A stretch of DNA of 64,000 bases from Acanthococcus lagerstroemiae (lineage: Eukaryota > Arthropoda > Insecta > Hemiptera > Eriococcidae). Below the pieces are notes generated by a model that did no database searches, was not told the DNA's origin, and worked only from the letters and a program-made list of their open reading frames with translations. The position numbers and the translations under genes were made by a program. Position 1 is the first letter of the stretch; every line of letters starts with the position of its first letter. Of the stretch, positions 31,991 through 44,159 are shown in pieces. The DNA is taken from positions 7,466,603 to 7,530,602 of the forward strand of contig CM063112.1 in assembly GCA_031841125.1 (NCBI GenBank). The letters are read 5' to 3'.

Positions 31991-33723
31991 GACTCTCGAA
32001 TGGCCATCCGTTTGAGTTTATGTAGCCTGACCGTGGCCGCTTTCACTAGTTGTGATGTCATCTGGAGGGTGTAAAACACAATCCCCCGCGTGGCTAGTTG
32101 CCTAGCGTTGATGGTCGCGCTACGAGCCGGGTTTCTCTCTGAAATAAGGGGTTTGCAAGTTACGCGTGCGTAATAATGTATATGGGTACGCGAAGAGAAT
32201 ATTCGTCCACATGCCCTTGCCTCGAGCGTACCGCACCACCAGCCCCCTCCCCAATATTGAGTTGATCCGGATCCCACATTTGCAATTGAACTGAATGTAT
32301 TTTCGTGTATAATAATTGGAATGAATATGAAATACGAATATAACACAGTCACAGGCAGATGGTGGACTCACCGCTGTACTCATTAGGTTCGAGTAAAACC
32401 TTTGCTAGTCAGAAATACAGTAAAAATAATTGTCAGAAACTGAATGTTTTACAATTTGAGGTATTAGGAGAATAGAAATTACTCGTAGGTCTTTACACGC
32501 TACCAAAATTCATATGGGATTATCGGATGATGAAAAAATTATCAGATCTGGAATGTTCCAGATCCGATCGTGGTTAATGTATTCCCCATTTTCCTCTACT
32601 ACTCGTGTCAAAAGGAATTAATGAAATATTTTCAAAACTCGTTTCAAACATATTTCATTATCTTTTGGTGTGTTCTGCTAGAAGGGCTCTTCTACCTTGT
32701 TCGTGTGTGCGCTGTACGAGAAGAAATATATATCGAGACGTAGAGGCGTCGATCTGTCGATATTATTTCATTTCACTTTCAAAATAAGTTCAATTTATGT
32801 TTGTTGTCCGCAAGTTTTTCCCGCATCAGCCAGTCAAAAAGGCCTCCGAACGGGAGCTGTTTTCCGCGAGTGGAATACCAAAAGGCGAGTGTATGTTCAG
32901 CGATTCGTACGTTTTCCATCTTGGGATATTGCCGGGCCCATATCAGCCTCTTCTGCTTCCCCAGCAGTTCACGTCGGAGCTGCCGAGTTCCTGCATCCGG
33001 ATTCTGCGCCCGATCTGCTCGCATATATCTTTCCTCTCGATGTATCATCGGGAACTCCTTTCCTATCGGCTCGTATGTTCGAAATTTCGTTTGCTGGTGT
33101 TCGTTGTGCATCTTTTTTTGTTTTTTCTTATCTTTTTTTTTCTTTTTCTGGATACAGCGTAATATATCTGTTTTCCAGTTCAGCGAGTGCTCGTTATTAA
33201 CAAAGTTTCCCCCATTACGATCTCGCGGGCCTTTGGGACTCGAAGGCTAGTATCATTTGTATACTTATTACGTAGTTCGAAACTCACGTTCGTGCTCGCG
33301 TGTGCGTGACTGCAACACACGAAACATGACATGACATGAGGCATGAGGCACGGGTACGAGAGGTGGATTCGTACGTATGTCGGTATTTTGAACGCGACAC
33401 ACGGATTTTCTCTAATTAACCGGCGTATTTCTTGATAAGTTAATTGGCAAGTACACGACATGAATTAGTCGTTCTGGGGGGCGGAGGGGGGGGGGGATAT
33501 GGCCACGCACGTGTGTTCAAAATAGCGTGTACGTGTGTACCGGGTGTTCAGTGAATTTCCCCCTTTTTGAATATCTTCGGAACAAGATGTCGGATCACAA
33601 TACGCAGCGAAAGGTCTGACATTTTTTGTCGTAAGAAAATGTTTTCCCCCTCTGACGGAAGCTGGGGCGCGCCCCTAAGTTTGGAATCCTAAATGGAAAG
33701 ATATCGAACAATAGGGAAGAAAC
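31991..33723. other. Unassigned; overlapping frames, no recognised gene
   Basis: Between 32697 and 33250 frames of 110-167 codons overlap on both strands, but the translations are not recognisable and none dominates. A GGGGGGCGG run lies near 33476. A sequence near 33543-33600 beginning GGGTGTTCAGTGAATTTCCC looks like an orphan repeat end. A short CAGATCTGGAATGTTCCAGATC palindrome region sits near 32544. Confidence 0.3.
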
Positions 33724-34020
33724 GGCGGGCCTTGAGCCGCTTACACCGGAGAACCTGGTCCCGACCATGCTGAAAAGCAGAGCGGGATGGGATCGGACGG
33801 CTGCCTTTGTCAAGAAGACGTTGGGCCGCAAGATGGAGCTGGAGTGGCAGAGACAAAGGCAGCGACGCAGCACCCTATGCCGGCACTCGCCATCCCACCA
33901 ACATCAACGACAACGGCAGCGTCAACGAGAACGACGACGACGATGTCGCAGCGGCCATCAACCGAGGAAGAAGACGATTCGGCGCAACTCAACAGCGAAG
34001 ATGGAGAATAAGACGCCGTA
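33724..34020 (+). pseudogene. LINE ORF2 C-terminal fragment, related to 7678-8364
   Basis: The plus strand reads LSRLTPENLVPTMLKSRAGW, then AAFVKKTLGRKMELEWQRQR. This aligns without gaps to LAPDTLVPEMLRSRSGW and the following segment of the 7678-8364 frame. Beyond it the translation becomes a Gln/Arg-rich stretch from CAACGACAACGG-type sequence, and the frame ends at 34020. The zinc-knuckle part is missing, so the copy starts inside the last ~60 residues. It represents a second, diverged subfamily. The exact 5' and 3' junctions were not found. Confidence 0.7.
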
Positions 34021-34860
34021 GATTCGCCGCCGTGAGGAGGCGACAGGAGCAATGGGGGTAGCAGGAGCTACCTCAAAGCGATGCCCCCTATTCTGAGGCA
34101 GGCCCTTTCGGGGGCGTTTCCGGGGTGCATCGCCGTACGCCTCTCTATCATCGATTCGAATATCCCCATTAGCCATTACCATCCTAGCGAACACATCGAC
34201 TACAGTATCAATAGAGGTGCAATGATAACGCGTCCTGTAACCCCGCCAGTTCTAACGAACAAAGCATTAAAATCACAGGGCGTGTTACCATCGGATCTGA
34301 AAGATTGAGACTGTCGTGTGCACGTCGTGGACAGCTTACTAAACGTCGTGCAAACACGTGGCTAGTAAGTGAACTTCGACTGCACACTCTCCGGCGCAGA
34401 GAAGGACGCAACAAACAGCGGGGAAAGTAATGGCAAACTACCCCGACTAACCCTGTCCAAGAAAGTCGCGTGTCAGAAACGGCGACCGTCAACATTCGGC
34501 AACGGATACAACACCTGACTGGCTGATTCCTTCGGAGGGGACAAGTTATTTCGCTGAAAAAGTTAAGCAGCGTATCTGAATATGGGTTCCTTGAAACGCT
34601 GATTTCGAAAATTTAGTCAACTTTTCGATCCACCATTGACTCGGGCCCCAAAGTCGACTTGGTGAGAGAAAAAAGTCGAACAAGTATCGGAATCAAGGCA
34701 TTCTGAATCGCAGATTTCGAAAACTCAATCAGATTTTCAACACCTATTAAGGAACCAGATTCACTCTTTCTCACCATCTAAACGGTCCTATTAACCTTGC
34801 CGTTGTCTGGGTCACTTATTTCGAAAATTCAATTTGATTTTTGATTCAACCCCGATTCGG
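34021..34860. other. Possible LINE 3' UTR and unassigned sequence
   Basis: The GC-richer part to about 34530 may be the 3' UTR of the LINE fragment just upstream; this is inferred from position and composition only. From about 34560, words such as GAATATGGGTTCCTTGAAACG and TTTCGAAAATTCAAT recur loosely, as they do near 58700 and 39100. Confidence 0.3.
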
Positions 34861-37160
34861 GCCTTGAATTTGACATTTCTTCCTTGTAAGTTGCCATATT
34901 AATATTACTGAATTAGGAAATGGAAATAGAACTCGTTCTTTTTTCCTTGGGGTTTTTGAAAAAATCTTTCCTCTCTTCTACTGGGTGAGAAAACTTCTGT
35001 TCTTCGAGAGACAAAAACGTGTTCATTCCCTTGAAAAAGAAAAAGAAAACTATCCCTTCTCTTTTGCGAGCAAGACGAACTTCGCTTTCTGCTCTAAGAA
35101 TTAAAGGATCATTTCCATTTTTCGAGAAAAGGGGGAAATGCTCTATTTTCTTGGTTTAGTGACAAGAAGTTCATGTTTTTCTCTCCTCGACCATCACCTT
35201 TCATGGGCAACACTCATCCAAACTGAATATAATATCCTCCACGAGCAATTTAAATCGTATTATTGGCTTTTGGGACCAAGACCTACACTATCACTGGAGA
35301 ACAAGAGTCTACTTTAAAATCAGTCCTCATACCAATGTGGACCTGTGGTGTGCAGTTATGGGAGACTGCCAGTAAGACATATGCCTAAAAAATGCAGCGG
35401 AAGCAGAACCCCATTTTACGTAACATAAGAGGAAATAGACCGGTCAACTTTCAAATTCGAAAAAAGACTTCATTCGCATATTAGCAACGTGATTGAGATG
35501 CTTGACTACTCAGGCAATGTGCGCTGCCTAAAAAAAAATCAGATTACATTTTAGTAGCAAATTTTATAGTATTTAGATTCCCCTCGGTACTGATGCGATG
35601 CCCGAAAGGGTAGTTTCCGGTGCCGGGGGTGCGGTGTCTCAGGGGCCACTTTGGCATGCGTGCATCGCCATACGTCCCACCACACCATTATAGTATTTAG
35701 ATAATTTGCTTTTACATAGTCAGTGACGTTCAGTAATATTACTAGATACTTGAGGTAGCTGTAATAATAAGTAAAAGAAAAATTCCCTTCTGTGAAAATG
35801 GAGAAAAAACTGAAAAATGAGAAATTCGTTCCTATCCTGTAGGAAGAAGAAACATTCCCTTCCCTTTTAGGAATGAGAATAATTTTGTTCCGTTTAAGGA
35901 AAAGTGAAGATCAGAAGAGCATCATTTCTGTCCTTGAGGAAAGAGAAGCACCTGTCAAGGCTTTATTACTTTTGAACATTCCATAAAGTTGTGGTTCAGA
36001 AAGCTCATCAAGACTTTGTTAAAATTTTCCGAAAACAATTCAAAGATGTAAGACTTGTAAAAATTCCATTGAGACTTCGGAAACATTCATTAAGGCTTTA
36101 TTGCTAACAAAGTCGTTGATGAATCATTGACGATTTAAAGAGTATCAGACATTAATTGCAGCAATTTGTTAAGCTCGATGATAACTCCTTTAAATAAAAA
36201 AAAATCGTCTCCGTGTTTCCGAATGAGAATGTCTTTAATTTTTTGGAGCAAGGGAAACCCTCCGCCTTTGATAATGGAAGTAGAGGAAAATCTTTCCCTC
36301 TCTTTTCCTCAGTGAGAAGATCTGAGTTTCTGTCTATGAAGAAAAGTGGAAAAAATTTCGATAGTATTTGTACAAGTCTTGCCTAGTTTTGATACATATG
36401 TAGTTGATTGAAAAGGCTCTTCAACCTTAACAAATTGCTACAAGAGTCTTATAGTCTTCAAATCTCCAAAAATGTCGCCAGCGAAAACAAAGTCTCCTGA
36501 TGGATTTTTCAGAGATACTTCGTGGAATTTTTACAGGTCTTTACAGTTTTGAATGGCGAGTCTTACTGTCTTGAAACATCTAAAGATTTCTTTCTTTTTA
36601 GCAAAAAATCGTCTTGATGAATTTGACTGAGTCTCAACGCAGAGAATTAGTATACAGAACTTAATTTTCTTTTCCAAGAGAGGAGAAAAAGTGGAAAAAC
36701 AAGAAATTGGTTCCTGTTCTCGAGGAAAGAGGAGAAATCCCTTCTCTTTTCCGAATAAGAATAACTTAGTTGCTTTTAAGGAAGAGCGAAGATTTTATTC
36801 ACGAATGAAGGAATAATTTGCTCCTCTCTTTGCAAGGGAATGAACACGGATTTTTGTCTCGTTGAGTGAAACAAAGTTCTTCCTGTCTTCACATTCCTCA
36901 AGAAATTTCCTCCTTCGATTAGGAAGAATTGAAGAAATGAGAAATTAGTTTCTTTTCTCGAGAAAGGAAGAGAAATTCTTTCTGTTTTATTGAATGAGAA
37001 TAACTTTGTTTCTCTTAAGGAGAAACAAAGTCTTCGTATTCATGAGAAAGGAGGGATGATTTACTTTTCCTTTTTCAAGGGAATGAACGCGGGTTTCTTT
37101 CGAAAGGTGGAACAATGTTATTCTTTTCTTCATTTTTTCATGGAAGAGAAGGCGTCCATT
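34861..37160. repeat. Degenerate AG/CT-rich repeat arrays
   Basis: A diverged unit with GAGAAATT(C/A)GTTCCT, GAGGAAAGA, CCCTTCTCTTTT, AATGAGAATAA and TTTAAGGA recurs near 34980, 35820, 36700 and 36937. The last two copies are about 236 bp apart and share a downstream AAGGGAATGAAC(A/G)CGG. Between them (about 35940-36180 and 36360-36640) is another degenerate array with GACTT and AAGATTT words. A 109-bp LINE copy interrupts the region. No gene was recognised. Confidence 0.6.
35579..35687 (+). mobile_element. 109-bp LINE 3' end with perfect 15-bp TSD
   Basis: The sequence matches the 3' terminal part of the 7498-8365 LINE in opposite window orientation, ending CGTCCCACCACACC plus one A. It is bounded by identical 15-mers TTATAGTATTTAGAT (35564-35578 and 35688-35702). 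It is an extremely 5'-truncated insertion from which the 3' end without poly-A can be read exactly. Confidence 0.9.
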
Positions 37161-37553
37161 TCCTAATTTGGCAATGATAGGGCGCTCTGGAAATTCGGAG
37201 CCCAAATGGATAACTGAATTTTCGAAATTTGCGACCCAAAATACGCCTATTTTGATATCAGATATCTCTCTATGTACTAAAAAGGTAAAATCCGCCGCCA
37301 CCGCCACTGCCACCACCGTCCCCACCGCCTCCGGGAGAAAAAACGCACTGCGGGTTGCCTACCTAAAAACCAGAAAAATTGCAGGGGCAGATCAGCTACT
37401 TTCAGGGACATAATCTGTTCTAACATAAAAGATCTCCAAGTTTTAAGACATAACCAACATAATATGACATAAAAATACATAATAATGGCATAATAATTAC
37501 CCGTAACACATAGTCTAACTTGAGATATGTATAAAGGCAGATATGTTGTTCAT
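37161..37553. repeat. GCC-rich strip and GGTTGCCTACC family piece
   Basis: A CCGCC/CCACC trinucleotide-like strip lies at 37289-37335, followed by GGGAGAAAAAACG and CTGCGGGTTGCCTACC. The latter recurs, direct and inverted, at 38087-38660. Confidence 0.5.
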
Positions 37554-37954
37554 CAGGGTTGCCACTTTCTGGAAAACCGGGAAAAGTCAGGGAATTTGGT
37601 CAGTCAGGGAAAAGTCAGGGAATTTTCATTTAAGTCAGGGAAATTTTCTGAAAATAACAAACGAGTTCGTATTTTATCAGAGTAAACTTTTTTTATCATA
37701 ACATAAGAATAATGATAATCTATTCGCAAATGAAATCGTCTATAATATTGAAAAATATTACATAAATTACATCTGTACCTTCTTCTTCTCGATAGCGATT
37801 TTTTTATAATCTGTATTGTAAAAAATTTCTGTGACTCTCCTCCCTCTGGGCTTTCTTGGAATCCTGTAAAAAAGTCAGGGAAAATTGGAAAAGTTGGCCT
37901 GGAAAACCGGGAAAAGTCAGGGAAAACCAATCCTGAAAAAAAGTGGCAACCCTG
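37554..37954. mobile_element. CAGGG-ended MITE, 401 bp, perfect 5-bp TSD
   Basis: CAGGGTTGCCACTTTCTGG and its complement-type right end are flanked by exact 5-mers TTCAT (37549-37553 and 37955-37959). The element is close to identical to 19227-19583, but has an extra GTCAGGGAAAA duplication at the left and a short insertion near 37665. Both are probably recent. Confidence 0.9.
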
Positions 37955-38086
37955 TTCATAAATAGGGCAGACCAGCTACCTTGGACTCTGAGATCTCAGG
38001 TGCTTACGAGGCCATCATCATCTCATTAGATCTGTTCACTGAGAATTTTCCCAAAATCATAGGCCGGCGGCGTGGCTGCACGGTGC

Positions 38087-38690
38087 CTCCGGGAGAAAAA
38101 AAAGAACCGTTGCGGGTTGCCTACCCTGTCCCTTAATTTCTTATTTCTCCAGGGGTAGCCTACCTTTGGGACGGGGTTCATGGTGGAGGAAGGTCGCGAA
38201 GGACGAGGAGGAAAGTCACGGGCGGGGGGGGGGGGGTCGGAATCGACGGTAAAGGGCGGAGATAGTCGCAATGAGGGAGAGGATCGTGGTCGAGGAACAA
38301 GAAGGGTGTTGCGGGGGAGGGCTCTTCATAAACTATACAGTAAAAGCCACCTCCTCCTTCCCCTCCGTGGGGATAAATTCCTGGTGACCTCCCCTGTACC
38401 TTAATCTTACGTTTCATCAGTGGTACCCTAGCCCGGGGAGGGCTCGGTGGAGGTGGAAGCTCCTGGAGAGGGAGGACGGCCACGAAGTATATAGAGAGAC
38501 CGCCAGATTTTTGCCTGAAAAGGCTACCCCTGGAGAAATGAGCAATTAAGGGGCAGGGTAGGCAACCCGCAGTTGGTTTTTCTCCCAGAGGTGGCAGCGG
38601 GTAGTCTACCCCTGGAGAAATGAGCAATGAAGGGGTAGGGTAGGCAACCCGCAGCGAGGTATTCTTTTTCCCGGGGCGGCGTCGACGGCG
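38087..38690. repeat. GC-rich foldback with a third direct copy
   Basis: The left arm (about 38087-38165) and right arm (about 38515-38600) are inverted copies containing TTGCGGGTTGCCTACCCTG and CTCCAGGGGTAG. A third copy in the same orientation as the right arm follows at 38605-38665. The centre contains a run of about 13 G and GGA-rich sequence. TSD and superfamily were not determined. Confidence 0.65.
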
Positions 38691-38924
38691 GATGGTGGAG
38701 GGGTTCTGTCATGGGAAGGCAGTTGTGGTGCAGGACGTTCTCCACCCTGGTCGTAGTGAAACTGGAGGTCCTGGGTGCTTCCTCTAATAGATCAAATTGA
38801 AAGGGGTGACTTATTCTTGAAGGTATAGAAACCCATCAGTTATTTGTACAACTGGTGTTGTCACAAAAAGCCTCAATAAGAAAAAAAAAAGAAAGGAACT
38901 CTGACAGGAAGAGTGAGAAACTTG
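38691..38924. other. Unassigned sequence
   Basis: GC-rich to about 38750, then AT-rich with an A run at 38880. No gene or repeat was recognised. Confidence 0.3.
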
Positions 38925-39029
38925 TGAACCCGCGAGGCGCGAAGCGCCGAGCTAGGCTTGGGCCGGCACGAGCGAAGGGAGTGACGGCGGGGTTGGGCCG
39001 CGAAGCGGCGAGGGGCCGAAGCCCCTAGT
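38925..39029. mobile_element. Hairpin cluster ending CTAG, possible Helitron 3' end
   Basis: Three compact hairpins occur in a row: GGCGCGAAGCGCC, GCCGCGAAGCGGC and GGGGCCGAAGCCCC. The last is followed at once by TAG and then T. Helitrons end in a short hairpin followed by CTRR and insert before T, which this fits. No 5' TC end or Rep/helicase coding is linked to it, so the call is tentative. Confidence 0.4.
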
Positions 39030-39330
39030 CTTGTTTAATTTTTCAGTAAAATCAGTGCGATCTTTCAAAAGAAGAAAAAGTCGAATTTGAGGCCCAAATC
39101 AAGATCAGAACAAAAATCTGTTACGGTCGATCCAAATTGTCCCTATATTGATACTTGTTCAATTTATTCGGTAAAATTAACTTTGCCCCTCAGAAGGAGA
39201 AAAAGTCGAATTTGAGGCCCAAATCAGGCTCAAATTAGAAGTCTGATACGATATTAATAATCGGCGATTCAGTATATCTCAATTTTGATACTTTGTTCGA
39301 TATGTTTCCATTCAAGATTCCAAAACTAGG
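39030..39330. repeat. Direct repeat, two copies ~115 bp apart
   Basis: GAAAAAGTCGAATTTGAGG followed by CCCAAATCA occurs near 39075 and 39190, each preceded by a TCAGTAAAAT or TCGGTAAAAT word. Similar words occur near 34600-34860. Confidence 0.55.
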
Positions 39331-40299
39331 AGCACGCCCCAGCTGCCCTCACAGGGGAAAACTGTTTCCACGTCAAAAGATCTGGAACACCACCAAATGG
39401 AAAACTTCTTACTTTGTTTCGATGATATTGGAAAAAAGGGGAGGGGGAATTCATTGAACACCCGTTACACGGCCCTCATGTGCGGCTGCACAGCAACTTA
39501 TCTAGAACGCCTACTAAATTTCCTGCATGTAAATATGTATATAATTTATATTTATACATTATACAATCGCACTTTATATTTAATTTGGTGAAATCATCGG
39601 CGGATGTTTGTAACGTCGGTTCTCTCGACCACCGGCTCGAGTGTGTGTCTGTGTACGACTATGTAATCGACTGTATTTATGTTAAAATGCAAGTTATTCC
39701 AGACATCGCCATCAAGCCGGCTGGTAATTTGAATAACAAATTTCGGCGCTGACAACTATGACGCGAATTTGGACAAAAGCCGGACGAATGCCGGTAAGGT
39801 CAGTGATTGGGCAGATCGCGGCTCCGAGTATTAGCTCCCGCAAGGTAACAACCACATAACCAGATCGCGATTGTCAACGCAAAATTGTACCTGTGTGGAG
39901 TCATTTTGCTGCGGCAGCACTTGGACCACATTCCAAAAGCCAGCGAACTGCGAAAAGCATGTAGCTGATAGGCTTATTGCGTCGGTGTGTGTGTGTGTGT
40001 GTGTGTGTGGGTGTGAACAGCCAAACAGGTTAACGAGCCTGTTGAAATTTGCTCAGCTGAGGTTCCCAGGCGAGGCAATCCGATTATGACACGGGGTATG
40101 TGTGGAAGTCAGTCAACAGCGATTGAGCCGATGTTGTTGAGTAAACACGTGATATTTTATCGAGATTGTTGGGGTGATGTCCTCGACCAAGCGTGGTGGA
40201 TATATGGGCGAGGAAACGGAGGCAATAGCCTCTCCCAGAGCCAAATATTGTCATCAGAAACGCTTCACAAACGTCTACTCACAAAGTTTCTGATGGGCC
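39331..40299. repeat. Unassigned, with (GT)n microsatellite
   Basis: A GT dinucleotide run occupies 39984-40009. The remainder contains short frames (up to 106 codons, 40086-40406) with no recognisable domain. Confidence 0.4.
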
Positions 40300-40690
40300 T
40301 GTTTCAGTATTTTAAAGAGTTTCAAGGAATCCTAAACGATAGCGGAATAATTTCGAAAATCGTAAATGAGTCGTTTAGAGACGTTCCAAGTTGTGAACAA
40401 GTCTAGAAAAAACTTGGGTACAGAAGAATTTCATTCAAGTGTTCGTGGATTTTAAGCGTGCCCTGAGAAATTGTAAAGAGTTGCGGAAACCCAAAAAGTC
40501 ATTATCTAGTGTGAGAGATGTCCGAAACAATTTTGAGCAATCATAAACAATTCTGACTCAGTTTTGAAGAGTCGTAAGAAGTCTTTGAAAAGTCTGAGGG
40601 AGTTTTAAATGAACATTGAAGAGTCTTAGTTTCAAGGAGTTTTTTTAATTAAATTTGTACGAGTCTCAAATAGCTTTAACAGGATGCAGT
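40300..40690. repeat. Degenerate AAGAGTCT-type array
   Basis: Words such as AAAGAGTT, GAAGAGTC and AAGTCTTTGAA recur irregularly. Similar sequence lies at 1930-2090 and 48560-48690, and on a larger scale at 36000-36600. At 40687 begins CAGTGGCGTAGCCAG, an orphan transposon-type end. Confidence 0.45.
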
Positions 40691-42437
40691 GGCGTAGCCA
40701 GACTTGGTGGGGAGGGGAGTTCAGTTCAAACAAAAAAACTATTCACTAATAGCAGTATATTGGGGGTGGGGGGTTAACAAAAAGCCGAATACGTATGTAT
40801 GGACACTCTGTCGCAGTGTTGCACGTTCATCAAAAACCAAAATGTTTCACTTTTACAACGCCCCTGACAGGATGTCTCTCTACAGGTTCGGGAAGTTATG
40901 AAAAAGTAATTCTTATTAGGCAAACGAAGTGTAGCCTTTGCAGTGGTCGCGATGTTTATTTTATTTTATTTTTTTGATCCGGGTTATGTGTCCGACGATA
41001 GCAAACATTGTAATTTGAGTTAGAAAGCTGAAATTTTGACTTGTTCATGAAAGTGAATCAAAAGTCGAGTTTACAAATAAGCCGGGCAGGGCCATTTGGA
41101 ACCGGGGAGGGCAAAATGTATGTTTCAGGGGGAAATGGCGTTGCGCAACGTCCTAATGGTCTGTAAATGACCTAATCAGCTAAAAATGTTGTAGAGGCCA
41201 CCGAATTTGAGCTGAAATAAAGTCGACAGTTGAGGGGGGAAGAGAATAAAGTCTATACCTATTGCATGTTAGTGTTTCTTTTTTATTTATAAATAATTTC
41301 GCCAGTCCTTTTCAAATCTCCTTTTTTTGTTATTTTAAACTTTCCAATAGATATGTTTTTCTATCTTCATATTTTCTGAAGAATATTATTCGTTCTTTTA
41401 TCAGAGCTACTCAATATTATTAATTCAAAGGATTGGTAGAATGCAGCATATAACTGAACGTTGTCACGAGAGAAGTGTCCATGCGTTGTAAAAAAAATAC
41501 CATAGCAGAGTATGCTAACCAAGACTCTATTATTCGATCTTTAATGTTACTTGAATGCTTTCTTTATAAATAATGTAACGCCAGCTAACTAGTAAAATCT
41601 CTACCAGCAAAATGTCTTGATTAACTACCTCATCAGTCGCGGGGAGTTCGCGAATTTCCGAAGTAACCCTGTTTGGCATGCTTTCGTTTGCCTACTGAAC
41701 TCGTTCTAAAATATTACACGGTCATGTAGAAGTGATTTATTTTGACGACAAAACTACGAGTAAAATAGATAGTGAGGTGAATGAGTGTTCTTGAACAGTA
41801 TGAAAGAGGAAGTCTTTTCCTGTAAAAACCCACTTGATCCAGAGGACAATTTTTATGGAAAATTGAATAAATATGAAAACGATTGATGTGGTTTTCAACT
41901 AAAATCTATTTTGTGAACACACCCTAGTGAGCAAACTGTAGTAATTTTCTTCAGTAGTTGCCGTAACTGTCTTCTATTACTACTAAAGTTTATTTATTAG
42001 CAATGCTGAAAAAATTTCCATTTTAATGTTGTGCATGATTTTTTTAAATACTAGTATGTTTGCCCCTTCAAATGTCAGAGCAAGTAAATTATCTACACAT
42101 TGTCAGTTTGATTTGCCTGCTAGTCGGTTGAAGGATGAAATCGCATAAGTTGAGATACCCTGTAATAAACTTTTTTTTTTTTTTTTGGAAATATAAAATT
42201 TGGCAGAAAACGTTCAGTTGAGTAGCTTTTCAATCTCAAGAATCTGATGAAGGAGTAATGTTAATTAATGGAAGCATGACGCGCGTGAGTTTAGTATGGG
42301 TGTCATCTGGCATTTTGAAAATTATGCCGATAAAAGGATTTTAGAATTTTTGTTACTAAATATCTAATAGAAAAGATAATATTAGTTGATAATTTAATGC
42401 TTGAAAATATATTTCGTGAAATGATTAACGTAAGTGC

Positions 42438-42474
<37 letters not shown>

Positions 42475-43406
42475 GACTTGGGGTGGGGAGCTCATCAGGG
42501 CTGATGATCAAGATAATACTGAAAATATGTCCGCTCGTATAATTCTTCAATGTTGGGGGAGGGGGGCTCCAAGAGGATTTGGGAAGAAGGGCTAAGCTCG
42601 CCTCTATTTGCACCCATGAGTATGATCCAATTTGTTGACTACTGTAATTGTTTGGCTGCTCTAGTAGTCTGAATGGTGAAATAATTTGGTTTGTCTATCC
42701 TTTTTTCGGGAGATGGACAAAATTCAATTTTTTTTTTCCCAGAATGTTTGGGAAATCCTATTTGTAATCATTTTCAACCAAGTGTGGGAATGAGCTTTTA
42801 ATGAGATTTATTTTTGAACAATTTTGATAATGTAAGGTAAAGTGGTGTCCGCTAGTTTCTTACCGATCAAATTGCGAGCTTCCGATACTGTTTGTCACTA
42901 TTTCTGGTTAAGTTGAAAACATACGGAAACATACGGAAACATCTATTCTGAAATTATCTTCTATCTAGAACTTTGTCTGCGGAGTGAAAGTTCGTCAAAT
43001 TGAGTAATTCGAGTGTTTTATACATAATTTGTATGACACTACACTACAATTTAGATTTTGTAAAAGAAAACAATGACATGAGAACGCATTAATGCCGATG
43101 TTAATTTCTGGATTATAGTCAATTTTTTTTCTTATCTCCTATCTTAAATGCGAATTTTAATATTATCAAAATGATACTACTGATCAAACTACTATGCACG
43201 TTCAGTATTGTTATCAGTATCAGTGTAGCTATACGTGGACATAACAAAGAGGAATAAAACTAATTTTGAATATGGAAAACGAGAGGTTCTTGAGAAAAAT
43301 GGTTAACGCCATCGTGTTCATCATTCAAAATATAGCTAAAATCGTAATATAATCTCATTCCATTGTTTTTTATGCTGCTGTGTAGTGTTATTGAAGTATA
43401 GCAGTG
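40691..43406. other. Unassigned AT-rich sequence, (AAT)n, poly-T
   Basis: An AAT trinucleotide run lies at 42440-42471 and a T run at 42171-42187. An orphan CAGGGTATCTC end (minus strand) lies at about 42160, and a short ACATACGGAA duplication near 42920. No gene recognised in 2.7 kb. Confidence 0.4.
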
Positions 43407-43874
43407 CAGTGGAACCTCCATAAGTCGAAATTAAAGGGGAAGCAATTTAATTTCGTCTTACACAGTTTTTTGAGTTAAATAGTTTCGAGTTAGAGATCAA
43501 TGTATTTTTAAATTTTCGAGTTACCAAGTTTTTTTCCTCTTTCTCGTACAGTCCTGCGTTAACATGAAGCAAAGATGTGTACCTGTTTATTTTTGACATC
43601 ATTTTTTGAGTTTACAGTTTAATTTTACGACAACGGTCGACTTATACAGTCTTTTCCACATCATGTTTCGAGTTGTAGAGTCTGATGTATGACAACGGTC
43701 GACTTCGAGAGTCTCCTCCCTCTCACGGCACAGAATTTTCATTTCGAGTTATGACTACAACATGTTGACTTAATCAGTTTAATTTTACATTGAGAGTTTC
43801 AAAGGAAATCAGTTTTTAGTTTGACTTACGGAGTTTTTCGAGTTATATAGTGTCGACTTATGGATGTTCCACTG
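43407..43874. mobile_element. pogo/Tigger-like MITE, 468 bp
   Basis: CAGTGGAACCTCCATAAGTCG at 43407 and the complement of CAGTGGAACATCCATAAGTCG ending at 43874 are typical of pogo/Tigger-type TIRs. TA follows on the right; TG stands on the left in place of TA. The interior has repeated TTCGAGTTA words and two copies of GACAACGGTCGACTT. No transposase. Confidence 0.75.
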
Positions 43875-44159
43875 TACTAGTGAATTTTCACTGGGCATTC
43901 TCTGTTGCAGTCTTAAATTATGTAACTGTTATTACTCTCGCGAGAACGAGATTCAGAATTTCAGTACGAAAGTTCAACTAAGGTCATTTGCGGAAAACAG
44001 GATGTGACTTTGAGTGTTGATATCGTTTGTGAAGCTGAGTGCACAACTTACATAGTGCTTGAACGTTCAAAGTGTCTTGTCAACGATGGACTATTGGACG
44101 GCAGTTCAGTGGAACTGTTGTGACGCCGTAACGTTCTGAAATGGTCTGAGTTGCAGGCT

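Noticed and set aside
31666..32352. 228-codon open frame on the minus strand as a gene
   Set aside because: A third of it is the alternating tandem repeat, whose unit length keeps the frame open. The rest has no recognisable domain or coding bias that I can see.
32697..33250. Overlapping frames of 110-167 codons as a coding exon
   Set aside because: Both strands and several frames are open at once, none has a motif, and no splice or start context singles one out.
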